A DNA stretch of 52,611 nt from PHBD01 sp964578535 (GTDB lineage Bacteria > Desulfobacterota > Syntrophia > Syntrophales > PHBD01): assembly GCA_964578535.1 (NCBI GenBank), contig CAZODI010000025.1, positions 1 to 52,611 on the forward strand, given 5' to 3'. A program made the translations under genes and the position numbers. Under the pieces are notes generated by a model. It saw nothing but the letters and a program-made list of their open reading frames with translations. It was not told where the DNA came from and searched no databases. Below, piece after piece: positions 35,914-45,140 of this stretch. Every line of letters starts with the position of its first letter. Position 1 is the first letter of the stretch.

Positions 35914-36689
35914 AAGGGCGGCGCAGCCATAAGGCCTGGATCCTCCTGATCCTGCTTGCGATTCCGGCGGCCGTCCTGTTCCTGGCGACGCCGGGGGAGG
36001 CCCAGACGCTCTCGCTTCCGAACGTCAGCCTCCAGATCGGCGGGACCGCGGATACTCCCGGCAAGACGGCGACGGCCCTGCAGCTTCTTCTCCTGCTGAC
36101 GGTCCTGTCGCTGGCGCCGGCGATCCTCCTGATGCTTACGTCTTTCACGCGCATCGTCGTCGTCCTGTCGCTCCTGCGGAATGCCCTGGGAACGCAGCAG
36201 ATGCCCCCGAACCAGGTCCTGATCGGTCTCGCCCTGTTCCTGACGTTCTTCATCATGGCCCCGGTCTGGCAGAAGGTCAACGCGGAAGCCCTGCAGCCGT
36301 ACTACCAGGAAACCATCTCCGGGGAGCAGGCCATGGAGAAGGCGGTCGCGCCGGTGAAGGACTTCATGCTGAAACAGACCCGGGAGAAAGACCTGGCCCT
36401 GTTTGTCTCCATTTCCAGGGAAAAGCGTCCCGCCAATCCGCAGGAGGTCTCCCTGACGACCCTGATCCCGGCGTTCATCATCAGCGAGCTGAAGACAGCC
36501 TTCCAGATCGGCTTCATGATCTATCTGCCGTTTTTTGTCATCGACATGGTGATCGCGAGCATCCTCCTGTCCATGGGCATGATGATGCTGCCGCCCATCA
36601 TGATGAGCCTGCCCTTCAAGCTGCTCCTCTTCGTGCTGGTGGACGGGTGGTATTTGGTCGTGGGAGCCCTGGTGCAGAGTTTCCGGTGA
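35910..36689 (+). CDS. fliP: Flagellar export gate protein FliP
   Basis: A 259-residue FliP. The N-terminal hydrophobic stretch ending near AQT is a signal peptide, as usual for FliP. The core has SFTRIVVVLSLLRNALGTQQ and MPPNQVLIGLALFLTFF, then PAFIISELKTAFQIGFMIYL and the Met-rich SMGMMMLPPIMMSLPFKL. Five FliP, one FliR and four FliQ make the export channel. It overlaps fliO by four bases. Confidence 0.98.
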   Translation: MKGRRSHKAWILLILLAIPAAVLFLATPGEAQTLSLPNVSLQIGGTADTPGKTATALQLLLLLTVLSLAPAILLMLTSFTRIVVVLSLLRNALGTQQMPPNQVLIGLALFLTFFIMAPVWQKVNAEALQPYYQETISGEQAMEKAVAPVKDFMLKQTREKDLALFVSISREKRPANPQEVSLTTLIPAFIISELKTAFQIGFMIYLPFFVIDMVIASILLSMGMMMLPPIMMSLPFKLLLFVLVDGWYLVVGALVQSFR

Positions 36690-36767
36690 CGCATTTCGTC
36701 GGTCGCCGGTCCGATCAACGACGAGAGCCGCCTCCTGAAGGAGGACGGGAAGGAGAGTGAAGGAATC

Positions 36768-37037
36768 ATGACGATCGATTTTGTTGTGGGGATCATGGCG
36801 GAGACCGTGAAGGTGACCCTGATGGTGGCGGCACCGGTCCTCCTGGTCAGCCTGGTGGTGGGTGTCGCCATCAGCCTGTTCCAGGCGCTCACCCAGATCC
36901 AGGAGATGACCCTGTCGTTCGTGCCCAAGATCGTCGCCAGCCTGGTCGCCATGGTGGTGGCCCTCCCCTGGATGCTCGGCAGCCTGATTACCTTCACGGA
37001 GAAGATCTTCAAGGGAATCCCGCTGTACATCCGGTAG
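36768..37037 (+). CDS. fliQ: Flagellar export gate protein FliQ
   Basis: An 89-residue FliQ, normal length, with two membrane helices. The hallmark VGVAISLFQALTQIQEMTL is present. Two AAGGA ribosome-site copies lie just before the ATG. The 78-base gap to fliP contains a small CCTCC-TGAA-GGAGG inverted repeat (36731-36744) that may hide an upstream ribosome-site-like sequence. Confidence 0.97.
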   Translation: MTIDFVVGIMAETVKVTLMVAAPVLLVSLVVGVAISLFQALTQIQEMTLSFVPKIVASLVAMVVALPWMLGSLITFTEKIFKGIPLYIR

Positions 37038-37067
37038 CGGACAGCGGCAGGGCCGGGGGCATCCGCC

Positions 37068-37847
37068 ATGAACATCCCGATGGTCACACCCGAGCAGGTC
37101 GGGACCTTTCTCTTCGTCTTCCTGCGCCTGAGCGCCATGATCGCGCTCCTGCCCATCTTCGGCGACCGTCCGGTCCTGCTCCGGGTGAGGGCCGGCCTCT
37201 CCCTGGTCGTCTCCTTCCTGATCTTTCCCTTTGTTGAGACGGCAAACGCGCAGGTCCTGACGGGGAACGTCGTCTCCCTGATCGTGTCCATGGCGGGCGA
37301 GGTGCTCATCGGCGTCATCCTGGGATTCGCCGTCCGCTGCGTCTTTTCCGGGATCCAGTATGCCGGGGAGGTGGCGGGCCTCCAGATGGGATTCTTTATC
37401 GCCAATGTGCTCGATCCCGTGGAGAGCCGCCAGGTCTCCGTCATCGCCGAGATCCAGTACATGATGGCCCTGGTGATCTTCCTGGTGCTGGACGGCCACC
37501 ATGCGCTCCTTCAGGCCGTCAACGAGAGTTTCCGGGTCCTTCCCCTGGGGGGGATTCACATCACGGGTCCCCTCGTGCAGACGATTTTCGAGTGGACCCG
37601 CGGGGTATTCGTCATCGCCCTGAAAATCGGCGCCCCCATCATGGCAGCCCTGATTTTCACCAATGTGGCCCTCGGTATCGTGGCCCGGACGGTTCCGCAG
37701 ATCAATGTCTTCATCGTGGGATTTCCCCTGCAGATCGCCGTGGGATTTCTCTTCTTCGGGCTGTCCGTTCCGCTGTTCGTCGCCCTCGTGGGGCGGCTCT
37801 TCTCCCGCATCCCGGGGGAGCTGGGGGCGGTTCTCCGCCTGATGTAA
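37068..37847 (+). CDS. fliR: Flagellar export gate protein FliR
   Basis: A 259-residue hydrophobic protein with about six membrane helices and motifs typical of FliR: FLRLSAMIALLPIFGDR near the start, IQYAGEVAGLQMGFFIANVL, and the MAALIFTNVALGIVARTVPQ segment. It completes the FliPQR channel. It lies 31 bases after fliQ. Confidence 0.97.
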   Translation: MNIPMVTPEQVGTFLFVFLRLSAMIALLPIFGDRPVLLRVRAGLSLVVSFLIFPFVETANAQVLTGNVVSLIVSMAGEVLIGVILGFAVRCVFSGIQYAGEVAGLQMGFFIANVLDPVESRQVSVIAEIQYMMALVIFLVLDGHHALLQAVNESFRVLPLGGIHITGPLVQTIFEWTRGVFVIALKIGAPIMAALIFTNVALGIVARTVPQINVFIVGFPLQIAVGFLFFGLSVPLFVALVGRLFSRIPGELGAVLRLM

Positions 37848-37860
37848 TATCCGCTGATTC

Positions 37861-37878
37861 GTTGACGCTACCGTCAAC
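37861..37878 (+). repeat. Inverted repeat between fliR and flhB
   Basis: GTTGACG-CTAC-CGTCAAC is a perfect 7-bp palindrome with a 4-base spacer, 22 bases before the flhB GTG. The half-sites resemble those near 1302-1337 but in the TTGAC...GTCAA order, unlike the FleQ-box order at 31067. It may be an operator or an RNA hairpin. Confidence 0.5.
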
Positions 37879-37900
37879 CAATCGATAGGAGGCGCCGGCC

Positions 37901-38971
37901 GTGCCGGAGAGAAAGGACGACCAGGAGAGGACCGAGCGCGCAACCCCGCGCAAGCGGGAAGAGGCCCGCAAGAAAGGACAGGTTGCCCGCAGCCGGGAGG
38001 TGGTCTCCGCGGCGGTCCTGTCGGCCTGCCTGATCTGCCTGTACTTCCAGGCCTCCGGGACGATGGAGCGCCTGATGAACATGATGCGCTCCGCCTTCCG
38101 CCGCAGCATCGCCGTCACGCTCAACGCGGACACGGTGCCGGCCCTCTTCTCCCAGACGGTCCTGGAGGTGCTGATCCTCCTGGCGCCCCTGTTCCTGACG
38201 GTCGTCCTGGCGGGCCTCGCCGCCAACACCTTCCAGGTGGGCTTCCAGATCACCGCGGAGAGCGTGACGCCCAAACTGTCCAAGATCAACCCCCTGGAAG
38301 GGTTCAAGCGCCTGTTTTCCCTCCAGTCGCTCATGGAGCTGGTGAAAAGCGTCATGAAGTTGGCCATTGTCGGTTTCGTGGCGTACCTGTCCGTGCGGTC
38401 GGAGCTGGGCCAGATCATTCCGCTGATGGACCAGAGCACGCCCGATATCATCCGCTTCATCGGGCGGATGTCCTTCCGGATTCTCGCCACCACCTGCGTG
38501 ATCCTGGCGGTCCTGGCGATCCTCGATTACGCCTACCAGCGGTGGGAACATGAGCGGAACCTTCGCATGTCCCGGCAGGAGCTGAAGGATGAAACCAAGG
38601 AAACGGAAGGCGATCCCCTGATCAAGAGCCGGATCCGGAGGATCCAGCAGGAGATGGCCCGCAAACGGATGATGGCCGCTGTCCCGAAGGCAGACGTGGT
38701 CATCACGAACCCGACACACCTGGCGGTGGCCATTCAGTATGACCCGGAGCGCATGGCCGCGCCGACGGTCGTCGCCAAGGGGAGGGGCTTCGTGGCGGCG
38801 ACCATCCGGGAGGTTGCCGAGCGCAGCGGCGTGCCGGTGATCGAAAACAAGCCGGTGGCACAAGTATTGTATAAGATGGTTGATGTAAGCGGGGTCATCC
38901 CTGAAAACCTGTATAAGGCCGTCGCCGAGATCCTCGCTTTCGTCTACAGGCTCCGCGAGAACGCACGATAA
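37901..38971 (+). CDS. flhB: Flagellar export switch protein FlhB
   Basis: A 356-residue FlhB, normal length. Four membrane helices lie in the first 215 residues, after a charged start with ERTERATPRKREEARKKGQV. The cytoplasmic part has the self-cleavage site Asn270-Pro-Thr-His273 in ITNPTHLAVAIQY and the downstream AAPTVVAKGRG. It binds FliK to change export from rod/hook to filament subunits. The start is a GTG with TAGGAGG 9 bases upstream. Confidence 0.98.
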   Translation: MPERKDDQERTERATPRKREEARKKGQVARSREVVSAAVLSACLICLYFQASGTMERLMNMMRSAFRRSIAVTLNADTVPALFSQTVLEVLILLAPLFLTVVLAGLAANTFQVGFQITAESVTPKLSKINPLEGFKRLFSLQSLMELVKSVMKLAIVGFVAYLSVRSELGQIIPLMDQSTPDIIRFIGRMSFRILATTCVILAVLAILDYAYQRWEHERNLRMSRQELKDETKETEGDPLIKSRIRRIQQEMARKRMMAAVPKADVVITNPTHLAVAIQYDPERMAAPTVVAKGRGFVAATIREVAERSGVPVIENKPVAQVLYKMVDVSGVIPENLYKAVAEILAFVYRLRENAR

Positions 38972-38985
38972 AGGAAAACGGATTC

Positions 38986-41091
38986 ATGGAAGCAAGAGCC
39001 GCTGCAGCCGATTCAGGCGTACCGATGGCCGGGTTCATGAAGAGCTCCAGCGCCGTCCTGGCCTTCGGGGTTGTGGGGATCCTGCTCGTCATGATGGTGC
39101 CCCTTCCGACCCTGCTCCTGGACGTCCTGCTGTCCATGAACATCGCCGTTTCCCTCATTATTCTCCTGATGTCCCTGTACGTCCTGCGTCCCCTGGACTT
39201 TTCCGTGTTCCCCTCCGTCCTCCTGGTGGTGACCCTCCTGCGCCTTTCTTTGAACGTCGCCTCCACGAGGCTCATCCTGCTCCACGGCAGCGAGGGAACC
39301 GACGCCGCCGGCCAGGTCATCAAGGCCTTCGGGACCTTCGTCGTGGGGGGAAACTACGTGGTCGGGATGATTGTCTTCTCCGTCCTCGTGCTGATCAACT
39401 TCGTGGTCATCACCAAGGGCGCCACGCGCATCGCCGAGGTGGCCGCCCGTTTTACCCTGGATTCCATGCCCGGCAAGCAGATGAGCATCGATGCCGATCT
39501 GAACACGGGCCTGATCAACGACAACGAGGCCCGCAAGCGCCGCCGGGAGCTGGAGAGCGAGTCGAACTTCTACGGGGCCATGGACGGAGCCAGCAAGTTC
39601 GTACGCGGCGACGCCGTCGCCGGCATCATCATCGTCCTGGTGAACATCGTCGGCGGGCTTGTCATCGGCGCGCTCCAGCAGGGTATGCCCATCGCCGACG
39701 CGGCCCGGACCTATACGCTGCTCAGCATCGGGGACGGGCTGGTGACACAGGTGCCCGCCTTGATCGTGTCCACCGCAGCGGGCATGCTGGTGACCCGGAC
39801 GGCCGGAACCACGGAACTGGGCCAGGAAATGAGGATGCAGCTGTTCGCCCAGCCGAAGGCGGTAGCCGCGGCGGCGGTCGTGCTCCTGATTTTTGCCCTC
39901 ATCCCGGGAATGCCGAAGCAGGCGTTTCTTACCATCGCCGTGCTGGTCGGGGTGGCTGCCTGGCAGCTTGCCCGCATCCGGGTCCGGGAAGAAGAAAAAG
40001 AAAAGGAAGAGGCACCGGCGCCTCCCCAGGCGGAGGCGGCGCCCCTCCTGGATCCGCTGGACGCCCTTGGACTGGAGGTGGGCTACGGCCTGATCCCCTT
40101 CGTCGACGCCTCCCAGGGAGGGGAGCTGCTGCGCCGGATCCGGATGTTCCGCAAGCAGATCGCCCAGGACATGGGATTCGTCGTCCCGTCCATCCATATC
40201 CGCGACAACCTGCAGCTCAAGCCCTATGAATACGCATTCCTGGTGAAGGGGGTCGAGGTGGCCCGCGGGGAGATCCTGGCGGGGCACCAGCTCGCCATCG
40301 TCCAGGAAGGAATGAAGGTCCGCGTCAAGGGAATCGAGACGAAGGAACCCGCCTTCGGTCTCCCGGCGGTCTGGATTCCGGACCGGGAGCGGGAGGCCCT
40401 GCAGGCCCAGGGAGTCGTCGTGGTCGATCCGGCGACGGTCATCACCACGCACCTGACGGAGCTGATCAAGTCCAACGTGGACTCGCTCCTGGGGCGCCAG
40501 GAAATCCAGGTCCTCCTGGACAGCCTGGCAGCCTCGGCTCCGCGGCTCGTGGAGGACCTGGTTCCGAAGGTCATCCCTGTGGGGACTCTCCAGAAAGTAT
40601 TGCAGCGACTCCTGGGCGAGCGCATTCCGATCCGCGATCTGCAGACGATCCTGGAGACGCTGGCGGATTACGTCCCCTTGACGAAAAACGTCGATGTCCT
40701 GACCGGTTATGTGCGGCAGGCCCTGTCGAGGGTGATCACGCGCCTCCACGCGGACGAACGGGGCGGGCTCCACGTGATCATGGTTTCCCCGGAGATCGAG
40801 GAGAGCATTCAGCAGACCCTCCAGCATACGGAGTTTGAAACGTTCGCCTCGCCGGACCCGCAGATGGTCCGGAAGATCGTCACGAACATGAAGCGGTTCG
40901 TCCCGCTCTTCACGTCCCGCGGAGCGCAGCCGATCGTCCTGTGCTCGCCCACCGTCCGCATCCATCTGCGGCGAATCCTGGAGCGGTTCGTACCCAACCT
41001 GGTCGTCCTGGCACACAACGAGATCACCAGGGATGCAAAACTGACCTCACTGGGTCTTTTGGAGTTGAGCCATGCAAATGAAACGGTATGA
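38986..41091 (+). CDS. flhA: Flagellar export gate protein FlhA
   Basis: A 701-residue FlhA, normal length, with about eight membrane helices in the first 330 residues and a large cytoplasmic ring domain after. Hallmarks include LLRLSLNVASTRLIL, VVFVVITKGATRIAEV-like (here INFVVITKGATRIAEVAARF) and FTLDSMPGKQMSIDADLNTG. The C-terminal domain docks export chaperones. AAAGGA precedes the ATG; an in-frame ATG at 39025 is also possible. It overlaps flhF by 20 bases. Confidence 0.98.
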   Translation: MEARAAAADSGVPMAGFMKSSSAVLAFGVVGILLVMMVPLPTLLLDVLLSMNIAVSLIILLMSLYVLRPLDFSVFPSVLLVVTLLRLSLNVASTRLILLHGSEGTDAAGQVIKAFGTFVVGGNYVVGMIVFSVLVLINFVVITKGATRIAEVAARFTLDSMPGKQMSIDADLNTGLINDNEARKRRRELESESNFYGAMDGASKFVRGDAVAGIIIVLVNIVGGLVIGALQQGMPIADAARTYTLLSIGDGLVTQVPALIVSTAAGMLVTRTAGTTELGQEMRMQLFAQPKAVAAAAVVLLIFALIPGMPKQAFLTIAVLVGVAAWQLARIRVREEEKEKEEAPAPPQAEAAPLLDPLDALGLEVGYGLIPFVDASQGGELLRRIRMFRKQIAQDMGFVVPSIHIRDNLQLKPYEYAFLVKGVEVARGEILAGHQLAIVQEGMKVRVKGIETKEPAFGLPAVWIPDREREALQAQGVVVVDPATVITTHLTELIKSNVDSLLGRQEIQVLLDSLAASAPRLVEDLVPKVIPVGTLQKVLQRLLGERIPIRDLQTILETLADYVPLTKNVDVLTGYVRQALSRVITRLHADERGGLHVIMVSPEIEESIQQTLQHTEFETFASPDPQMVRKIVTNMKRFVPLFTSRGAQPIVLCSPTVRIHLRRILERFVPNLVVLAHNEITRDAKLTSLGLLELSHANETV

Positions 41092-42238
41092 GGTTTCCAG
41101 CCTCCAGGAAGCGATGCGCCGGGTCAAGAAGGACCTCGGGCCGGAGGCGATCATCCTGTCCACGAAAACCCTGAGGGATTCGAGCCCGCCCCTCCTGGAG
41201 GTGGTGGCCGCGCTGGATCGGAAACACGGGGAAGAGACTCTTCCCGCCGCCCATCGCCAGTCCCCGCCCCCGCCGGCCCCTCCGGCGGGAGAGGCAATGC
41301 CCGACTGGGCCTGCTCCATCACGGGAGAACTCCGGGAACTGAAGGGCCTGCTCGGGAAGGACCGGCCGGATCAACAGCTCCGGGAGGAGTTGTCGGAAGT
41401 CAAGGAAGCCCTCTTCACGCTCTTCGACATGCTCGGATTCCGGCACGGCGGAGGCGATCCGTCTCCCTATGGGCGCCTGTACCACCGCCTGCTCGCCAAC
41501 GGGGTCTCCCGGCCGCGGGCCCTTAAGATCGTCGACGGGGTCCGGCAGGAAGGCGGCAGCGGAGAGGAGACCTACGAAGCGTCCGTCCGCCGCGCCCGGG
41601 AAGCGATTCTGCGTTCCATTGCCCGGGAGGAGGACCCCGGCCTGGAGAAGCGGGTGAAAGCGCTCGTCGGGCCGACCGGCGTCGGAAAGACCACGACCCT
41701 GGCGAAGCTGGCCGCCCGCATTGCCCTGGAACAGAAGCAGAAGGTCGGACTGATTACGTTGGACACCTACCGCATCGCCTCGGTGGACCAGCTCCAGACC
41801 TATGCAGACATCATGAAGCTTCCCCTGCGGGTGGCCGGGGACGGGGAAGGGTTCCGGGAGTCCCTCCGGAGTTTCGAGGACTGCGACGTCATCCTCGTGG
41901 ACACGCCGGGGAGAAATCCCGAAGACACGGAATACTTGAGCGAATTGAAGCGTCAGTTCGGCGGTTCGCCCGATCTGGAAGTGAGCCTGCTGTTGACGCC
42001 GGCGATGAACAGGGAGGGCCTCCAGGTGACGGCGGACCGTTTCCGTCTCCTGGACTACGATTCGCTCATCCTGACCAAGCTCGATGAATGTCAGCGCTTC
42101 GGCGTGGTCTACGACATCCTGGAGCAGGCGGGACGGCCCGTCCGGTATGTGACCTGTGGACAGAACGTGCCGCAGGATATCAAGGCAGTCACCCCGGGAT
42201 CGCTGGCATCGCTGATTCTCGGGCATTCGATTCATTGA
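41072..42238 (+). CDS. flhF: SRP-type GTPase FlhF (flagellar placement)
   Basis: A 388-residue FlhF. The N-terminal basic region (about 1-90, Pro-rich around 65-75) is followed by a helical N domain and the SRP-like G domain. G1 is GPTGVGKTTTLAKLAA (about residues 198-213), LDTYRIASVDQLQTYA follows, and the TPGRN and TKLDE motifs are present. FlhF decides where, usually a pole, the flagellum is built. It overlaps flhA and is followed by flhG, its GTPase activator. Confidence 0.97.
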   Translation: MQMKRYEVSSLQEAMRRVKKDLGPEAIILSTKTLRDSSPPLLEVVAALDRKHGEETLPAAHRQSPPPPAPPAGEAMPDWACSITGELRELKGLLGKDRPDQQLREELSEVKEALFTLFDMLGFRHGGGDPSPYGRLYHRLLANGVSRPRALKIVDGVRQEGGSGEETYEASVRRAREAILRSIAREEDPGLEKRVKALVGPTGVGKTTTLAKLAARIALEQKQKVGLITLDTYRIASVDQLQTYADIMKLPLRVAGDGEGFRESLRSFEDCDVILVDTPGRNPEDTEYLSELKRQFGGSPDLEVSLLLTPAMNREGLQVTADRFRLLDYDSLILTKLDECQRFGVVYDILEQAGRPVRYVTCGQNVPQDIKAVTPGSLASLILGHSIH

Positions 42239-42249
42239 CGGGGGAAGGT

Positions 42250-43170
42250 TTGGACCAGGCGGCAACACTCAGACAGGCCATGGAGCGGGAGCGCGGAGGC
42301 GTGAAGACCCCCGGTGGGGGAAAGTCCCACGGCGAAGGCGAGGACATGGAGCTGCGGGACAGGCCCGTCCGCGTCCTGGCCTTCACGAGCGGCAAGGGAG
42401 GCGTCGGAAAGACGAACATCGCCGCCAACATCGCCTACATCCTCTCCCAGCGCAACCGGAAGACCATCGTCCTGGACGCGGACATGGGGCTCGCCAACAT
42501 CGACCTGCTCCTGGGTCTTACGCCCCAGTATAACCTGTACCACGTCCTGAAGGGGGAAAAGAGCCTGGCGGAGACGCTGGTGACAGGGCCCGGCGGGATG
42601 AAGGTCCTTCCCGCCTCCTCCGGCATTGCGGAGATGACCGATCTTTCGAGAGGGCAGAAGCTGACCCTCCTGGATGCGGTCAATTCCCTGAAGAACAAGC
42701 CGGAGTTCCTTCTGATCGACACGGCGGCCGGCATTTCGGGAAACGTCACCTATTTCAATTCCTCCGCTCACGAGATCATCATCGTCACCTCCGCCGAGCC
42801 GACGGCGCTGACGGACGCCTACGCCCTCATGAAGGTGCTCTATCAGGGATACGACCGGAAGAAGTTCCGTCTCGTCGTCAACATGGTCAACCATCCGACG
42901 GAGGCCCGCGAGGTGTACGAGCGGCTGCGGCATGCGACGGACCATTTCCTGACCGTTGCCCTCGACTACCTGGGATTCATCCTCCACGACCCGAGGCTGC
43001 CCGAGGCCGTGAAAAAACAGAAGGCCCTGGCGGAGATCTACCCTTCGTCCCCGGCCAGCCGGTGCCTCCAGGACATCGCCTCGAGGCTGTGCGGAGAGGC
43101 GCCCGGGGGAGCGGAGGGGGGAAGCATTCGGTTTTTCAGCAACAGGACCATTCGATCCAGCCGTGAATAA
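42250..43170 (+). CDS. flhG: MinD-like ATPase FlhG (FleN), flagellar number regulator
   Basis: A 306-residue MinD/ParA-type ATPase. The deviant Walker A is SGKGGVGKT (about residues 47-55), followed by VLDADMGLANIDLLLG and LIDTAAGI. I chose the TTG at 42250: the protein then begins with DQAATLR, matching the DQAxxLR helix by which FlhG stimulates FlhF, and GGGGGAAGG precedes it. Later ATGs at 42280 and 42346 would remove that motif. It limits flagellar number in polar-flagellated bacteria. It overlaps fliA by 8 bases. Confidence 0.95.
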   Translation: MDQAATLRQAMERERGGVKTPGGGKSHGEGEDMELRDRPVRVLAFTSGKGGVGKTNIAANIAYILSQRNRKTIVLDADMGLANIDLLLGLTPQYNLYHVLKGEKSLAETLVTGPGGMKVLPASSGIAEMTDLSRGQKLTLLDAVNSLKNKPEFLLIDTAAGISGNVTYFNSSAHEIIIVTSAEPTALTDAYALMKVLYQGYDRKKFRLVVNMVNHPTEAREVYERLRHATDHFLTVALDYLGFILHDPRLPEAVKKQKALAEIYPSSPASRCLQDIASRLCGEAPGGAEGGSIRFFSNRTIRSSRE

Positions 43171-43873
43171 GAACGGGAGAGACGGACAGATTCTGCAGTA
43201 TGCGCCCCTGGTGAAGCAGGTCGTCAGCCGGCTGACCGCCCGCGTGGTCATGGCGCCGGCGGACCGGGAGGCCCTGATTCAGGCCGGTGTGATCGGCCTG
43301 ATGGCCGCGCTGGAGAAGTTCGACGAGACAAAAAACGTCCGGTTCGAAACGTACGCAAAGATCCGGATCCGCGGGGCCGTGCTGGACGAGATGCGGGCCG
43401 CCGACCGTGTCCCCCGGTCCGTACGAAGCAAGGATACGAAAATCGAGAAGGCCTTTGCGGCGCTGCAGAAACAGCTCGGCCGCCCTCCCGGCGAGGAGGA
43501 GATGGCGGATCACCTGGGCATCCCGCTGGAGGAATACTTCGATCTCCTCGACGATGCAAAGCTGGTCAAGGTGATCAGCACCGAGGACCTTCCCCCCGAT
43601 TTCATCGAGCGGTACGGTTGCGGCAGGCTTCAGGAGGAAATCGACCACGGCGATCCGCTCTCTCTCCTGGAGAATGAGGAATTCAAGGAGGGGATCAAGA
43701 AGGCCATCGACCGGCTCCCCGAGAAGGAGCGTACAGTCCTGGCCCTGTACTATTATGAGGAACTGAACCTCAAGGAGATCGGACGGGTCCTGAATCTGAC
43801 GGAGTCGAGGATCTGCCAGATCCATACCCAGGCGGTGCTCCGGCTGCGGGGACTGCTGGGGGAGGTGCGCTGA
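43163..43873 (+). CDS. fliA: Flagellar sigma factor FliA (sigma-28)
   Basis: A 236-residue sigma-70-family factor of the FliA type. Region 2 contains FETYAKIRIRGAVLDEMRAADRVPRSVR split across the domain; region 3 has LGRPPGEEEMADHLGI; region 4 has LPEKERTVLALYYYEELNLK and the helix-turn-helix LNLTESRICQIHTQAVLRL. It directs late flagellar genes such as flagellin and some chemoreceptors, which are not in this window. The GTG start overlaps the flhG end. No flgM-like anti-sigma gene is visible here. Confidence 0.97.
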   Translation: MNKNGRDGQILQYAPLVKQVVSRLTARVVMAPADREALIQAGVIGLMAALEKFDETKNVRFETYAKIRIRGAVLDEMRAADRVPRSVRSKDTKIEKAFAALQKQLGRPPGEEEMADHLGIPLEEYFDLLDDAKLVKVISTEDLPPDFIERYGCGRLQEEIDHGDPLSLLENEEFKEGIKKAIDRLPEKERTVLALYYYEELNLKEIGRVLNLTESRICQIHTQAVLRLRGLLGEVR

Positions 43874-43874
43874 C

Positions 43875-45113
43875 ATGGGTTCGCAGGGAACGGCCACGAC
43901 CGACGCCCCGGACCGGGGCCTGACCTTCCTGGTGGTGGACGACCAGTATGACGCCCGGAAAAGCATCCGGAAGATGCTTGTTTCCCTCGGACACACCGGC
44001 GTGCTGGAGGGCAAGGACGGCGTCGAGGCCTGGCAGCGCCTCCAGTCCGAGCCCGTGGATGTTGCGATCGTGGACCTGTTCATGCCGGGACTCAGCGGAA
44101 TCGACCTCCTCCGGCGCGTCCGGAAAGACGAACGGTTCCGAAGCCTGCCGTTCATCATGGTGACGGGAGAGCTGGCGGAAGAGATCGTGGCGGAGGCCGC
44201 GGAGACGGATGTGGACGCCTACATCATCAAGCCGTTCGCCGTCCAGACGCTGGAGGAGAAAATCAACGCGGTGCTGGGGAGACGGACGAATCCGTCTCCG
44301 CTGGACGGCCACCTCCAGCTTGCCCAGGCTCTGATCGGGGAAGGGGAATACAACCGCGCCCTGGGAGAGTTGAAGGCGGCCATGGCCATGCAGCCGGACA
44401 ATCCCCGGGTCTTTCAGGCCCTGGGGGAGATGTACGTCTGCCGCGGCATGCTGGAGGACGCGGAGAAGGCCTTCCGGAAGGCGATCCTGTGCGAGCCCCG
44501 ATTCACACGGGCCTATGACAGCCTGGCGGACGTGTTCGCCCGCCGGGGGGACCGGGGGCAGGAGATCGCCGTCATGCGGAAGGCAACGGCCATCAGTCCG
44601 AAAAATGCGAACCGGCAATTGAATCTCGGCAAGGCCCTCCTGGAGAGCGACGACATCGAGGAGGCCAGGAAAGCCTTTGCGCAGGCCGTCCGGGTGGCAC
44701 CGGCGGATCCGTCCGTCCGCAGGGAAATCGGCGAGACCCTGCTGGCCCGGAACCTGAACGGCGAGGCCGAGGGCGTCTTCCGCTCCCTCCTGCAGGAGGA
44801 CCCGTCGGACATCCACCTGTACAACCGCCTGGGCATCGCCTTCCGGAGGCAGGGCCGTTTCCGGGAGGCCATCGATCTGTATCGAAAAGCGCTCTCTTTG
44901 GATCCCGAGGACGACCATCTCCATTACAACCTGGCCAGGGTCCTGATGGAGGATGGACGCGAGGGCGAAGCGAGGGTGCATGTTCTGAAAGCCCTCGACC
45001 TGTATCCGGATTTCATGGAAGCGAAAGACCTGCTGGGGCGTCTCGAACAGGGACGTTCCGGGGAGCCGCCGGAGCGGGTGACCGACACCCCGGCTGACCG
45101 GGCGGGCGGATAA
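43875..45113 (+). CDS. CheY-like receiver fused to TPR repeats
   Basis: A 412-residue protein. The N-terminal receiver (about 15-135) has FLVVDD, phospho-acceptor Asp in AIVDLFMPGLSG, Thr in MVTGE and Lys in YIIKPFA. The rest (about 145-395) is a run of tetratricopeptide repeats, for example AYDSLADVFARRGDRGQEIA and HLYNRLGIAFRRQGRFREAI. No DNA-binding or enzymatic output is seen, so phosphorylation may control a protein-protein interaction. It starts one base after the fliA stop, so it belongs to the core flagellar operon. Its partner is unknown; the kinases at 45764 and 46536 are close candidates. Confidence 0.88.
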   Translation: MGSQGTATTDAPDRGLTFLVVDDQYDARKSIRKMLVSLGHTGVLEGKDGVEAWQRLQSEPVDVAIVDLFMPGLSGIDLLRRVRKDERFRSLPFIMVTGELAEEIVAEAAETDVDAYIIKPFAVQTLEEKINAVLGRRTNPSPLDGHLQLAQALIGEGEYNRALGELKAAMAMQPDNPRVFQALGEMYVCRGMLEDAEKAFRKAILCEPRFTRAYDSLADVFARRGDRGQEIAVMRKATAISPKNANRQLNLGKALLESDDIEEARKAFAQAVRVAPADPSVRREIGETLLARNLNGEAEGVFRSLLQEDPSDIHLYNRLGIAFRRQGRFREAIDLYRKALSLDPEDDHLHYNLARVLMEDGREGEARVHVLKALDLYPDFMEAKDLLGRLEQGRSGEPPERVTDTPADRAGG

Positions 45114-45140
45114 GAAACGCGGGCTGAGGAAGGAGCCGCC

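Noticed and set aside
35607..37943. 778-codon minus-strand open frame across fliO-fliP-fliQ-fliR
   Set aside because: Antisense shadow of membrane-protein genes; extremely His/Asp/Gln-rich, which is what reverse-reading hydrophobic codons gives.
39013..41016. 667-codon minus-strand open frame within flhA
   Set aside because: Antisense shadow of flhA with the same low-complexity composition.
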